Shown piece by piece: positions 43,336-52,501 of a stretch of DNA of 64,000 bases (within the stretch, counting starts at the first letter, position 1; each line of letters begins with the position of its first letter). The notes beneath the pieces were generated by a model, which was given only the letters and a program-made list of their open reading frames with translations, searched no databases and was not told the origin of the DNA. A program made the translations under genes and the position numbers. This DNA comes from Anaerosporomusa subterranea (GTDB lineage Bacteria > Bacillota > Negativicutes > Sporomusales > Acetonemataceae). The stretch spans positions 348,824 to 412,823 of the forward strand of contig NZ_LSGP01000001.1 of the NCBI RefSeq assembly GCF_001611555.1. Direction: 5' to 3'.

Positions 43336-45747
43336 ATGTCTAAAGGGAATGTCGCAACACTGGAAAGAGGTGCGGTTCTACCGTCTGGATCACGCTGGCG
43401 CGTCAAACCATCTTTGTTTTTGTCAGTAAGCGTGATTAGCAGAATTCTTGCTTCCTGCTTAAGTAAAGACATGATAGCGCTTAATCTGCTAGCTTTCTTA
43501 CTAGGACGTATATCTATCATGGGAGAATTGATGCCATTCGGGCTGGCATACTTCATCGCCGTCACCAGAAAAAAACGAGTAGGCGCACTCGCCGTAGGGG
43601 CCTGGACTTTGGCCGGGTCTTTATCGATTGGCTATTCAACCGAATCTGCTTGGTATTTATTGAGTATGGTTTCCTATCTTTGGCTAACTGCTCATGAGAC
43701 TAGATGGCAGAAGAAAATGTGGACTATCCCGGTTATTGTTATCGTTGGCGCGGGGATAATTGGCGCTACACTCCTGCTCTGGCAGTCAATCAGTTTGTAT
43801 CAATTGCTGTTGGTGGGTTTTAATCTCGCTGCCAGTCTGGTTCTGGCGACGATTTTTTCCACCGTTCTGCCGTTGCTAGATTCTGCTGGGTCCAGACAAG
43901 CTAGTGAAGAACAGGTAGTGTGTTTGATTATCCTGTTGGCGGCTGGCATTGCCGGGGTGGGACAAGTCCAATTGATGGGCTATAGTTTACGCAATGCATT
44001 GAGCGGCTTCTTTATCATGGTTATCACGCTGCAGGGAGGAGTGGGGATTGGTGTGTCTGTTGGCACAGCAGTTGGTATTGTCACAGGATTAAACGAGGGA
44101 AATATTACTCTGACAGTAGCCTATTACGCGCTTGCTTCACTAGTGAGTGGCGCTTTCAGCAGTCTAGGTAAGTTTGCGATAGCGCTCGGTTATATAACTG
44201 GTTGTGTAATTGCGGTGTCGTATTTTACGACGAATGAACGGATACTGGTTGTTCTTGTCGAAACCATTACCGGTGCTTTGCTATTCTTAGCTGTTCCCAG
44301 CAGTTGGTGGGATACTTGGCGAAAGAAGGTGTGTCAAGCCGAGCCGATGCCAGTCAGTCCTAACCAAGCTGTAACTGTTGCTGCGGTTAAGCTTAGCCAA
44401 ATTTCAGAGATGTTTATTGATTTGGCAGGCATATTTGGGCAGACTAGGGAAACGGCGCTTGAGCCAACTGAAGATATTCGACAAGTAATTGACCGTTTAG
44501 GTGCTCAGGTCTGTAGGACATGCTCTAAGAAAGATGAATGCTGGGAAAGTCAATTTTATAGTACGTACCAAGCGTTTCTTGACTTAATGTCATTGCCGCC
44601 CAATGGTAAACTAGATACTCGGGCCTTGCCGCAAACGCTTAAGGATTCCTGTCAACGTCAACAGCAGTTATTGATGGCTGCGAGCGAAATCATCGAACAC
44701 AATCGGGTAATGTTCTTCTGGCAAAAGCGAGCGATGGAGCACCGTGCTATGCTGGCGGAGCAGATGCGCTCAGCGGGCAGCATTGTTGCTACTCTCGCTA
44801 CTGAGATTCAACGTGTTTCCATTGCGGACAGGCAGGCTGAGCTTTATTTATCCGCAGCGACACTAGCGGCAGGGTGTGAACTCGAATCCATAAAAATATC
44901 CGGGCGCGGCTGTGGATTACGAATTCTTGGCCGCAAAGAACCCTGTAATGGCGATCAGGCTTGTATGAACAAAGTAATGCCCTTGGTTGCCGAGACACTT
45001 GGCAAACGGCTGACTGTTACAGGAGAATGTGGCAGTAGATTGCTGCACCGGAAATGTCGGCTAACGATGAGTGCCGCTAGCCGCTATGCGGTTGATGTTG
45101 GCGCAGCGGCGATAGCAAAGAATTTACACGATATTTCTGGTGATACTTGCTCTATGTCAGAAGCAGGGCAAGGCAGGGTAGCTGCCATTATTAGCGACGG
45201 TATGGGCAGTGGTGCACATGCTGCTCGCGAAAGTCAGGCAGCAGTACAATTCCTCGAAAAGCTGCTTGCCGCCGACTTTTCCGTTGATGCGGCAGTTAAG
45301 TCAGTCAATGCCATGTTATTGCTGCGACTACCAGGAGAATGCTATGCGACGATCGATATAGCAATCTTTGACTTATATAGCGGTGAGGTCGAATTTCTCA
45401 AAACAGGGTCGGCAGTTAGCTATATCAAGCGAGTTCGCGAAGTGTCGGTTGTTCAAAGTACATCGCTGCCTGTCGGTATTATCGAGCAAGTGGAAATTGA
45501 GCCACAGCGTCGCCAACTGGCGCCAGGTGACACAGTTGTTATGGTCAGCGACGGGGTCACAGAAGCAGACAGACAAAAGCCCAGACGTGATTGGGTAGCA
45601 AACTTTCTGCGGATGGCGCCTGACGATAATCCGCAACAGCTGGCCAATCTGCTGATCGAACAAGCGCAGAAACTGGCTGGCACATCGGTAAATGATGATA
45701 TGACGGTTTTGGTGATCAAGGTGCATGAACGGCTTGGCAGCATGTAA
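43336..45747 (+). CDS. spoIIE: Stage II sporulation protein E (sigma-F-activating phosphatase)
   Basis: An 803-residue PP2C phosphatase that dephosphorylates SpoIIAA and so activates sigma-F in the forespore. About ten membrane segments cover residues 35-330, a central regulatory/FtsZ-interacting region 330-580 contains several Cys (VCRTCSKKDECWE), and the PP2C domain 590-803 has AIISDGMGSG and MVSDGVTEA metal-site motifs. ATG 43336 follows AGGAGTGGA. A -10-like TAGAAT (43299-43304) and weak 0A-box-like TTTTGTCA (43283-43290) lie upstream. Confidence 0.96.
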   Translation: MSKGNVATLERGAVLPSGSRWRVKPSLFLSVSVISRILASCLSKDMIALNLLAFLLGRISIMGELMPFGLAYFIAVTRKKRVGALAVGAWTLAGSLSIGYSTESAWYLLSMVSYLWLTAHETRWQKKMWTIPVIVIVGAGIIGATLLLWQSISLYQLLLVGFNLAASLVLATIFSTVLPLLDSAGSRQASEEQVVCLIILLAAGIAGVGQVQLMGYSLRNALSGFFIMVITLQGGVGIGVSVGTAVGIVTGLNEGNITLTVAYYALASLVSGAFSSLGKFAIALGYITGCVIAVSYFTTNERILVVLVETITGALLFLAVPSSWWDTWRKKVCQAEPMPVSPNQAVTVAAVKLSQISEMFIDLAGIFGQTRETALEPTEDIRQVIDRLGAQVCRTCSKKDECWESQFYSTYQAFLDLMSLPPNGKLDTRALPQTLKDSCQRQQQLLMAASEIIEHNRVMFFWQKRAMEHRAMLAEQMRSAGSIVATLATEIQRVSIADRQAELYLSAATLAAGCELESIKISGRGCGLRILGRKEPCNGDQACMNKVMPLVAETLGKRLTVTGECGSRLLHRKCRLTMSAASRYAVDVGAAAIAKNLHDISGDTCSMSEAGQGRVAAIISDGMGSGAHAARESQAAVQFLEKLLAADFSVDAAVKSVNAMLLLRLPGECYATIDIAIFDLYSGEVEFLKTGSAVSYIKRVREVSVVQSTSLPVGIIEQVEIEPQRRQLAPGDTVVMVSDGVTEADRQKPRRDWVANFLRMAPDDNPQQLANLLIEQAQKLAGTSVNDDMTVLVIKVHERLGSM

Positions 45748-45802
45748 GACTCCTTTATAGCGGGAAGATTTGATTATCATAAAAATCTTGGGCAAATAGA
45801 GA

Positions 45803-45875
45803 AGATCGCCGCGCTTCGCTCGTGATGACAGGTGAATCAAATCTGTCATTACAAGGGATCGAGACGCAGCGATCT
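45803..45875. repeat. Imperfect intergenic palindrome after spoIIE
   Basis: AGATCGCCGCGCTTCGCTCG..ATGACAG (45803-45831) is mirrored by TGTCATTACAAGGGATCGAGACGCAGCGATCT (45844-45875, split by a few mismatches). The remaining gap up to 46028 shows no gene; Bacillus has a tRNA gene on the other side of spoIIE but none was found here. Confidence 0.6.
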
Positions 45876-46028
45876 TTTATGTGCTCTTAGCTGCTTCTGG
45901 CTGTGACGCAAGGATATTCAACGGTGTTTAGACTAGAAACCTGCCAATATGGAAAAATATTAGCAGGAGAACGCAGGCAATCGGCAGAACTATTTGAGAT
46001 GAGATAAGCCAGAAAGGGCAGATCATTG

Positions 46029-46799
46029 ATGGAAAACGTCAGTTTAACGCTCGACCAAATGACTGAATTTGCCGTTTCAGCCGGCGCAATTATGTTGCGA
46101 AACGGGGCTGATACCTCGCGGGTGGAAGAAACGATGGGTCATATCGCCAGGTCGTGCGGAGCCGTCAATGTTGAGAGCTTTGTCGTTCCGACCGGCGTAT
46201 TTCTGAGTGTAACCGGCGCAGACGGCAAAACACTCACAAGTATGCGGCGCATAGCAGAGCGGACAATTAATTTGGATCGGATTGCAAAGGTGAATGAATT
46301 ATCCCGGCGTTTGGCTGATCAGAGGATGCAGTTTCACGTAGCCAAGACAATCTTGGCTTCTATTGCGAAAGAACGCACTGGTTTTCCGATACTCCCCACC
46401 ATTTTTGCCTCTGGTGTGCTCGGCGGCGGCTTTGCTGTCTTGCACGACGGCGGATTACCGGAAACAATTGCTGCGTTTGGCTCAGCTATGCTGGTGCGAT
46501 TAATTGCGCATGTTATTACACGGCTGCATGGAGTGCGCTTTACATTTGAATTTCTGGGCGGTTCTGCCGCTGCACTGATTGGAGTGAGTTTGGCGCTGCT
46601 CCGCCCAGAGTGGAACAGCGAGATTATGATATCTGGCGGCATAATTCCCCTTGTGCCCGGGGTCGCAATCACCAATTCGATTCGGGATGTTATCGCCGGT
46701 GATTTGATAAGCGGCTTGTCGCGTGGCCTCGAGGCGGCTCTGACTGCTGTCGCAGTCGCTATGGGGGTAGTTCTTATTCTGACCATGTTTGCGTATTGA
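46029..46799 (+). CDS. ThrE/YjjP-type transporter, N-terminal domain protein
   Basis: A 256-residue protein: a soluble N-terminal region with the family motif AGAIMLRNGADTSRVEETM, then about four to five membrane segments. This is the larger half of a split threonine/serine exporter, or YjjPB-type carboxylate exporter; substrate is not predictable. ATG 46029 follows AAAGGG. It sits 19 bp upstream of its small partner and between spoIIE and tilS, an insertion relative to Bacillus order. Confidence 0.85.
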   Translation: MENVSLTLDQMTEFAVSAGAIMLRNGADTSRVEETMGHIARSCGAVNVESFVVPTGVFLSVTGADGKTLTSMRRIAERTINLDRIAKVNELSRRLADQRMQFHVAKTILASIAKERTGFPILPTIFASGVLGGGFAVLHDGGLPETIAAFGSAMLVRLIAHVITRLHGVRFTFEFLGGSAAALIGVSLALLRPEWNSEIMISGGIIPLVPGVAITNSIRDVIAGDLISGLSRGLEAALTAVAVAMGVVLILTMFAY

Positions 46800-46818
46800 T
46801 GGATTGGTGGGGAGCGTC

Positions 46819-47256
46819 ATGCTTATCTATAAAGCGGTGACTGTGTTTTGTATGGGATTGGCCATCGGCGTTCTGTACCGTATTCCGCGTGCAGTGCTGC
46901 CGTATGCTAGTGGCAACGGAGTTTTCGCTTGGCTGGTTGTGACCGGACTCTCGGCGCTTGGTGCGAAGCTGGTTTTAGCTACTTTTTTTGGCAGTCTGGC
47001 TGCTGCTCTTTCTTCTGAACTATTGGCCCGCCGCTTGAAAAAGCCAGCCACGATTTTTCTTCTCCCTGGCTTTATTCCCTTGGTTCCAGGCCGGGAAGCG
47101 TATGCAACCATGGCGAATATCGTCAATGGTCACTATACACAGGGTGTCGCAATCGGGGTGCAAACCGTGCTGATTGGCGGCGCGATAGCGTTTGGCATCT
47201 TTGCCAGTACCACTGTCTATCGTCTGGCAGTCAATTACAAAGCAGGCATTAAATAA
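46819..47256 (+). CDS. ThrE/YjjB-type transporter, C-terminal domain protein
   Basis: A 145-residue protein with about four membrane segments and PGFIPLVPGREAYATM, the hallmark of the small ThrE_2/YjjB half. ATG 46819 has GGGGAG just upstream. It works with the preceding gene product as a two-component exporter. Confidence 0.85.
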   Translation: MLIYKAVTVFCMGLAIGVLYRIPRAVLPYASGNGVFAWLVVTGLSALGAKLVLATFFGSLAAALSSELLARRLKKPATIFLLPGFIPLVPGREAYATMANIVNGHYTQGVAIGVQTVLIGGAIAFGIFASTTVYRLAVNYKAGIK

Positions 47257-47271
47257 GGCGGGAACACGATT

Positions 47272-48678
47272 ATGATCATCAATAAGGTGAGAGACTTTAT
47301 TATCGCACATCAGCTAATTCAGTCAGGCGAACATGTGCTGGCTGCCTGCTCGGGAGGACCGGACTCGCTGGCACTGGTAGATATACTTAGGCAAATCAGA
47401 CTAGAATTCGGTTTTGAGCTTGCTGTTGGTCATGTAGATCATATGTTTCGAGGCAAAGCCTCAGCTGCAGATGCTCAGTTTGTCAGAGACTACTGTCAGA
47501 GGCATGGCTTAGTCTGTTTCTCAACAGCGATTAATGTTCCTCAGTATCTGCTTGAGCAAGGCGGCTCATCACAGGATACGGGTAGAAAACTGCGCTATGA
47601 ATACTTGCGTGAGACAGCCCAAACCTGGGGCAATGCGAAAATTGCTACAGGCCATCACCGGGATGATCAGGCAGAAACGATTTTACTGCATCTGTTCAGA
47701 GGCTCAGGCGGAGCTGGTTTAAGTGGTATGCATGCGCAAGCTGGCCGCATAATCCGTCCGCTTTTGTCGCTGACGCGCCAGGAGATTGAAGACTACTGTC
47801 AACAACACGCTTTGGAGCCGCGGCAAGATTTGTCCAACCTGAAAACTGACTATCTGCGTAATAAGATCCGCTTGCGCATTATTCCCCAGTTAGAAGCAGC
47901 AGTCGGTAGCAGTGTACGTGAGCCGCTTTGCCGAGTTGGGCAAATCCTCGCAGATGAGCAGAAATTTTTAAACGAGTCGGCACAAGCTATTTGGCCAAAC
48001 CTGACGCGAGAGACCCCGGATGCAACTTGCGTGTATACAGAACCACTGTCAAAATTGCATATTGCCCTGAAAAGGGTGATTTTTCGACTGCTAATTGAAA
48101 AAAAACAGGGCAATCTAACAGGAATAACCTTTCATCATGTGGAAAAATTGATAGAAATGGCTGATAGCTGGCCTGTAGGCAGCAAATTCGATCTCCCGGG
48201 CGGCTGGAGAGCCGAGCGAGAATATGATGCCATTCAAGTTCGCCGCAGGGAGGTTTGCTCAGTTTCGCGGGGAATTGCTCCGCCAGGTGTACGGCTGCTG
48301 ATACCTGGAGAGACCGAGGTTAGCGAGCTTGGAGTGCGGGTCAGGGCATCTGTGCAGACCTACTTGCCCCAACACATTGACTCAGCTACTGCTGTGTTTG
48401 ATTTAGCTGCGCTGCAGCAACCGCTGTTTGTCAGAAGTCGTCAACCGGGTGATCGATTTTCTCCACGCGGCATGCAGGGCGATAAAAAACTGAAAGATTT
48501 CTTTATCGATAAGAAAGTTCCTCGCAGTCTGCGCGATCAAGTACCGGTTTTTTGCGATAGTCATGGCGTTATTTTCTGGCTGGGAGGACTACGGGGCTCC
48601 CGGCAAGGCCAGACAACTGCGGCAACAACAGAGTATCTAGTTCTACAAATTATTGGAATACAGGAGGCACTACCGTGA
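47272..48678 (+). CDS. tilS: tRNA(Ile)-lysidine synthase
   Basis: A 468-residue enzyme that makes lysidine at C34 of tRNA-Ile(CAU). The PP-loop ATPase motif is CSGGPDS (about residues 26-32), ATGHHRDDQAET is the tRNA-modifying signature, and a TilS C-terminal domain (RSRQPGDRFSPRGM) is present. Start at ATG 47272 has only a weak site upstream (GGCGGGAA). Its stop overlaps hpt (GTGA). Confidence 0.95.
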   Translation: MIINKVRDFIIAHQLIQSGEHVLAACSGGPDSLALVDILRQIRLEFGFELAVGHVDHMFRGKASAADAQFVRDYCQRHGLVCFSTAINVPQYLLEQGGSSQDTGRKLRYEYLRETAQTWGNAKIATGHHRDDQAETILLHLFRGSGGAGLSGMHAQAGRIIRPLLSLTRQEIEDYCQQHALEPRQDLSNLKTDYLRNKIRLRIIPQLEAAVGSSVREPLCRVGQILADEQKFLNESAQAIWPNLTRETPDATCVYTEPLSKLHIALKRVIFRLLIEKKQGNLTGITFHHVEKLIEMADSWPVGSKFDLPGGWRAEREYDAIQVRRREVCSVSRGIAPPGVRLLIPGETEVSELGVRVRASVQTYLPQHIDSATAVFDLAALQQPLFVRSRQPGDRFSPRGMQGDKKLKDFFIDKKVPRSLRDQVPVFCDSHGVIFWLGGLRGSRQGQTTAATTEYLVLQIIGIQEALP

Positions 48679-49220
48679 GTATGATGAATGATATTAAGGA
48701 AATATTAATTGACAAAGACCAACTGGCTGAGCGGGTCCGGGAATTGGGGGAAGAGATTTCCGCAGATTACGCTGGCAAGGAGATATTAATGATTGGTGTT
48801 TTACGGGGAGCAGTTATTTTTATGGCCGACCTGGCGAGAGCCATTTCGGTGCCGGTAGCACTTGATTTTATGGCTGTTTCTAGTTATGGAGCATCCACAT
48901 CCTCAAGTGGTGTTGTCCGTATCCTCAAAGATCTTGATGAAGAGTTGGATGGACGGCATGTGCTGATTGTCGAAGACATCATTGATTCAGGTTTAACGCT
49001 TAACTATCTGGTGGAGAACTTGAAATCCCGGCGCCCTGCCAGTGTTAAACTGTGTACTTTGCTGAATAAGCCCAGCCGCCGCAAGGCGCCGGTGCATGTA
49101 GATTATAACGGCTTTACTATTCCGGACTATTTTGTGGTTGGCTATGGTCTGGACTTTGCTGAAAAATACCGCAATCTGCCTTTCATAGGAGTTTTGAAGC
49201 CTGAGGCGTACGGCGGTTAA
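48675..49220 (+). CDS. hpt: Hypoxanthine phosphoribosyltransferase
   Basis: A 181-residue purine salvage enzyme with the PRPP-binding motif VLIVEDIIDSG (about residues 96-106) and the early flexible-loop SSYGAST. GTG 48675 overlaps the tilS stop by 3 nt; AGGAGG lies upstream. The tilS-hpt-ftsH order is conserved in Bacillota. Confidence 0.95.
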   Translation: MSMMNDIKEILIDKDQLAERVRELGEEISADYAGKEILMIGVLRGAVIFMADLARAISVPVALDFMAVSSYGASTSSSGVVRILKDLDEELDGRHVLIVEDIIDSGLTLNYLVENLKSRRPASVKLCTLLNKPSRRKAPVHVDYNGFTIPDYFVVGYGLDFAEKYRNLPFIGVLKPEAYGG

Positions 49221-49271
49221 CTATCGCATACAAATTATTGTCTGCCGAATACTAGAAACACCGGTTCTGAC

Positions 49272-49301
49272 TTGTAAATCTTGAAAAATTTGTGTTATAA
49301 T
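49272..49301 (+). promoter_or_regulatory. Promoter of ftsH
   Basis: TTGTAA (49272-49277), 18-bp spacer, perfect TATAAT (49296-49301). Transcription would start near 49308, which rules out the upstream in-frame codons and supports the TTG start at 49350. Confidence 0.7.
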
Positions 49302-49349
49302 ATTACCCTGTGGATATATGTCTGTCGTCTAGCGAGAGGAGGCTATTGC

Positions 49350-51263
49350 TTGAATAAATTTTTTCGGAACGTCAGCTTTTATCTGCTGATTATCATTATT
49401 GCGATTTCCATAATTGATTACTATTCCTCGCGAACGACCACCAAGCAGGAAATCACATACACACAGTTCATTCGCCTGGTGGAAGAACAGAAAGTCGAGA
49501 AAGTTACTATTGTTGAAAACACTATCCGCGGTAAGCAGAAGGACGGTCCTGAGTTCACTACGGTAACACCGAATGACCCGACTTTGATTGACACACTGCG
49601 GACAAAGAATGTTGAGATTAAGGCTGAACAACCGCCACAGCCGCCATGGTGGACAACGGTGTTTTCCTCTTTGTTGCCGATGCTATTGCTAATTGGTGTT
49701 TGGTTTTTCATCATGCAGCAAACGCAAGGTGGTGGAAACCGAGTCATGTCGTTTGGCAAGTCACGAGCTAAACTGCATGGCGAGGACAAAATCAAGATCA
49801 CATTTAACGATGTTGCCGGGGCAGACGAAGCCAAAGAGGAATTGCAGGAAGTCGTTGAGTTCCTTAAACATCCCAAAAAGTTTAATGATCTTGGTGCCCG
49901 TATTCCTAAAGGGGTCTTGCTGTTTGGACCTCCCGGCACAGGCAAGACGCTGCTAGCGCGGGCTGTCGCTGGTGAAGCGGGAACTCCGTTTTTCAGTATC
50001 AGTGGTTCAGACTTTGTGGAGATGTTTGTCGGCGTAGGCGCATCTCGAGTTCGCGATTTGTTTGAACAGGCGAAAAAGAGTGCTCCTTGTATTGTGTTCA
50101 TTGATGAGATCGACGCAGTTGGACGCCAGCGCGGCGCCGGCTTAGGCGGCGGTCATGATGAGCGGGAACAAACCCTCAACCAGCTACTGGTGGAAATGGA
50201 CGGCTTTGGCCTGAATGAAGGTATTATCATTATTGCCGCAACCAACCGGCCGGACATTCTTGACCCGGCGCTCTTGCGCCCAGGTCGCTTTGACCGTCAG
50301 GTTGTAGTTGATAAGCCTGATGTCAGAGGTCGCGCAGATATCCTCAAAGTGCATGTTCGTGGCAAACCGCTTTCCAAAGATACCGATCTTGAAGTTCTTG
50401 CACGTCGCACGCCTGGATTTACAGGCGCCGATCTCAGCAACTTGGTTAACGAAGCCGCCTTGCTGGCAGCTCGCCGTAACAAGAAGAAAATTGAAATGAA
50501 CGAATTAGAAGAAGCGGTTGAACGAGTAGTTGCTGGCCCTGAGCGTAAGAGCAAAGTGATTAGCGATAAAGAGAAAAAACTGACTGCGTATCATGAAGCT
50601 GGTCATGCACTGGTTGGCATGCTGTTGACCCATACAGACCCTGTACACAAGGTTTCCATCATTCCCCGCGGGCGGGCTGGCGGCTATACGTTGATGCTGC
50701 CAAAAGAAGATCGTTACTATGCAACAAAATCAGAACTGCACGACCAAATTAAGACATTTCTCGGCGGTCGGGTGGCAGAGGCACTGATTTTGAACGAAAT
50801 ATCGACTGGCGCGCAAAATGATTTAGAACGTGCAACCGAGTTGGTACGTAAAATGATTACAGAGTTTGGCATGAGCGAAGTACTGGGACCAATTACTTTT
50901 GGTCGTCGCCAAGAACAGGTCTTTTTGGGCCGCGATATTTCCCGCGATCGCAACTATAGTGAAGAGGTCGCCTCTGCGATCGACAAAGAAGTACGCCGTA
51001 TGATTGAGGACGCCTATAAAAAGACGGAAGAAATGCTAAAAACCAACATTGATAAATTGCATTTAATTGCCCAGGCGCTGCTTGAACGGGAGACTCTTGA
51101 GGCTGAGCAACTTGATCAATTGTTGAAAGATGGCAAGATAACCGATTCTGATAATGTTGCTGATAGTGATAACCCAGCCCTGGTTGCCCCGCTTAGCGAG
51201 ACTGTGGAAACGCTGCAACAGCAAACTGAGGAAACAAAGCCTAAGATTGTCTATATCCGATAA
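49350..51263 (+). CDS. ftsH: ATP-dependent zinc metalloprotease FtsH
   Basis: A 637-residue membrane AAA protease. Two membrane segments (about residues 5-22 and 110-130) enclose a small external domain. The AAA module has Walker A GPPGTGKT and the SRH region ([19 protein letters not shown]), and the zinc site is HEAGH. TTG 49350 follows GAGAGGAGGC. It degrades unassembled membrane proteins and influences Spo0A activation in Bacillus. Terminator follows. Confidence 0.97.
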   Translation: MNKFFRNVSFYLLIIIIAISIIDYYSSRTTTKQEITYTQFIRLVEEQKVEKVTIVENTIRGKQKDGPEFTTVTPNDPTLIDTLRTKNVEIKAEQPPQPPWWTTVFSSLLPMLLLIGVWFFIMQQTQGGGNRVMSFGKSRAKLHGEDKIKITFNDVAGADEAKEELQEVVEFLKHPKKFNDLGARIPKGVLLFGPPGTGKTLLARAVAGEAGTPFFSISGSDFVEMFVGVGASRVRDLFEQAKKSAPCIVFIDEIDAVGRQRGAGLGGGHDEREQTLNQLLVEMDGFGLNEGIIIIAATNRPDILDPALLRPGRFDRQVVVDKPDVRGRADILKVHVRGKPLSKDTDLEVLARRTPGFTGADLSNLVNEAALLAARRNKKKIEMNELEEAVERVVAGPERKSKVISDKEKKLTAYHEAGHALVGMLLTHTDPVHKVSIIPRGRAGGYTLMLPKEDRYYATKSELHDQIKTFLGGRVAEALILNEISTGAQNDLERATELVRKMITEFGMSEVLGPITFGRRQEQVFLGRDISRDRNYSEEVASAIDKEVRRMIEDAYKKTEEMLKTNIDKLHLIAQALLERETLEAEQLDQLLKDGKITDSDNVADSDNPALVAPLSETVETLQQQTEETKPKIVYIR

Positions 51264-51267
51264 GACT

Positions 51268-51299
51268 GAAAAGGACTTGGTGAAAACCAAGTCCTTTTC
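51268..51299 (+). terminator. Intrinsic terminator after ftsH
   Basis: 14-bp perfect stem (51268-51281 with 51286-51299), 4-nt loop, A/T-rich stem base. Confidence 0.88.
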
Positions 51300-51341
51300 T
51301 AAAACATATAGAAAACCAGATACTGACTGGAGTGTGATGTT

Positions 51342-51848
51342 ATGGCAAAGCGCTGGAGTCCGAATGTGTTGACAGCGACTAGGTTAGTTTTAGGAGTTGC
51401 CTCTATAACAGCAACAGTAAACAGTTATTGGCTGGTTGCCGCAGGATTTGTTTTTCTGGCCGCGCTATATGACAACTGGGCGAATCGTCTGGCAAGACGA
51501 TTGAACACAACTGCTGAGTTTGCGCGCGATATCGACATGTTGTCAGACTTACTCGTGTTTGGCTTAGCGCCTGCAACGCTCTACTTTTTTGCCCAGTTTT
51601 CAGAGAACGGCCTGACAGGATATCTGCTGGCATTAGTGTATCCGGCAGCTTGTGCGTTTCGTCTTGCCCGCTATACGGTTGCTGGCGCCAAAGTCTATTA
51701 TCCTAGCGATCCGCTGCCTGTGGCTGGTCCGGCTTTATCTGGTTTGGCGCTTGTAGGCTCAATGTTACCAACTACGGTTCATGTGATGATTATCATCTTA
51801 GCATCAGTCTTAGTGATAGCAAATGTAAGAGTTCCTAGACTGTGGTAA
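51342..51848 (+). CDS. CDP-alcohol phosphatidyltransferase-like protein with degenerate motif
   Basis: A 168-residue membrane protein with about five segments, shaped like CDP-alcohol phosphatidyltransferases (phosphatidylserine or phosphatidylglycerophosphate synthases). The family motif DxxDGxxAR...GxxxDxxxD appears as DNWANRLAR...ARDIDMLSD: the second Asp is Ala, the Gly after it is Asn and the later Gly is Ala. The last two Asp remain. Since those Asp bind catalytic metal, activity is doubtful or altered. The gene lies alone between the ftsH terminator and the panF leader. Confidence 0.7.
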   Translation: MAKRWSPNVLTATRLVLGVASITATVNSYWLVAAGFVFLAALYDNWANRLARRLNTTAEFARDIDMLSDLLVFGLAPATLYFFAQFSENGLTGYLLALVYPAACAFRLARYTVAGAKVYYPSDPLPVAGPALSGLALVGSMLPTTVHVMIIILASVLVIANVRVPRLW

Positions 51849-51877
51849 TTTCATCCCGGGCGTTGAATAAAAAGTGC

Positions 51878-51907
51878 TTGCAAATTGATTTTACGGCGTG
51901 ATAAGAT
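51878..51907 (+). promoter_or_regulatory. Promoter of the yhdT-panF leader
   Basis: TTGCAA (51878-51883), 18-bp spacer, TAAGAT (51902-51907). It gives a leader of about 280 nt before yhdT. Confidence 0.65.
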
Positions 51908-52078
51908 TGGCTAGGCATTTGGCATTTCTATGGGCAGTATCGCTTGCGAGCTACACCGGCTGTTAGGCTAATCTTCAAAGAACCAATCCGCTTAGATCCT
52001 TTGAGGGCTAAGACGGAAGGCATTGCCAACGTATTGGTCTTGTTCTGCCTTCCTTTCAGTCGAAAGGGAGGCTTTCTT
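51908..52078 (+). promoter_or_regulatory. Structured leader with terminator/antiterminator pair before yhdT-panF
   Basis: Terminator: 52047-52057 pairs with 52062-52072 (11 bp, one G-T pair, AGTC loop), then TTTCTT. Competing antiterminator: GGAAGGCA (52015-52022) pairs perfectly with TGCCTTCC (52046-52053), the left arm of the terminator. Upstream hairpins are AAGATTGGC/GCTAATCTT (51903-51911 with 51967-51975) and CTTAG/CTAAG (51991-51995 with 52008-52012). This is the architecture of an attenuator or riboswitch. No T-box or known aptamer core was recognised. The 348-bp gap 51849-52196 holds no gene. Confidence 0.6.
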
Positions 52079-52196
52079 ATGTATATCTTACCGTAGCAAA
52101 GAATGCGCTTGCCATAGAGAAACCGAATTGGTGGCATGCTATTCTAGAAGACCGCTTGGAAGCTGTTACGGGGAATTCGCTCGAGGAGGCGTGAAA

Positions 52197-52496
52197 GTGA
52201 AAAAACAAGAGTTTATTGACGACCCCCGCTATCGCATAGCAGCTAAAGAAGCCTGGATGGCGATTGCCCTATTTTTACTCAATTTCTGTTGGTGGTATGC
52301 TTTCGCTTTTTGGCTAGGGGATCAGCCGCCACAGGAATATTCCTATATCTTAGGGTTTCCTGCCTGGTTTTTTTGGAGTGTCATCGTGGGAACTGCTGTA
52401 TTTTGTGCACTGGCCTACATCATGGTCAAACACTTTTACACCGATATGCCGCTGGGACCTGATCCGTGTGATTCTGCGGCTGATGAGGGGAGGTAG
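52197..52496 (+). CDS. YhdT-like small membrane subunit (DUF997)
   Basis: A 99-residue protein with two membrane segments (about 23-45 and 55-80), an N-terminal DDPRYRIAAKEAW and a short acidic tail. It resembles YhdT, the small protein encoded before panF in enterobacteria. GTG 52197 follows GAGGAGGC. It is 5 bp upstream of panF, so it is likely a partner subunit of the transporter, as small DUF-type subunits are for other solute:sodium symporters. Confidence 0.75.
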   Translation: MKKQEFIDDPRYRIAAKEAWMAIALFLLNFCWWYAFAFWLGDQPPQEYSYILGFPAWFFWSVIVGTAVFCALAYIMVKHFYTDMPLGPDPCDSAADEGR

Positions 52497-52501
52497 CGCT
52501 C

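Noticed and set aside
45748..46028. A tRNA gene near spoIIE, as in Bacillus
   Set aside because: No cloverleaf or CCA/T-loop sequence was found; the region is an imperfect palindrome.
51908..52196. A T-box or 6S RNA before yhdT
   Set aside because: The T-box consensus is absent and the structure ends in a terminator/antiterminator pair, not in a single long 6S-like stem. It is kept as an unidentified leader.
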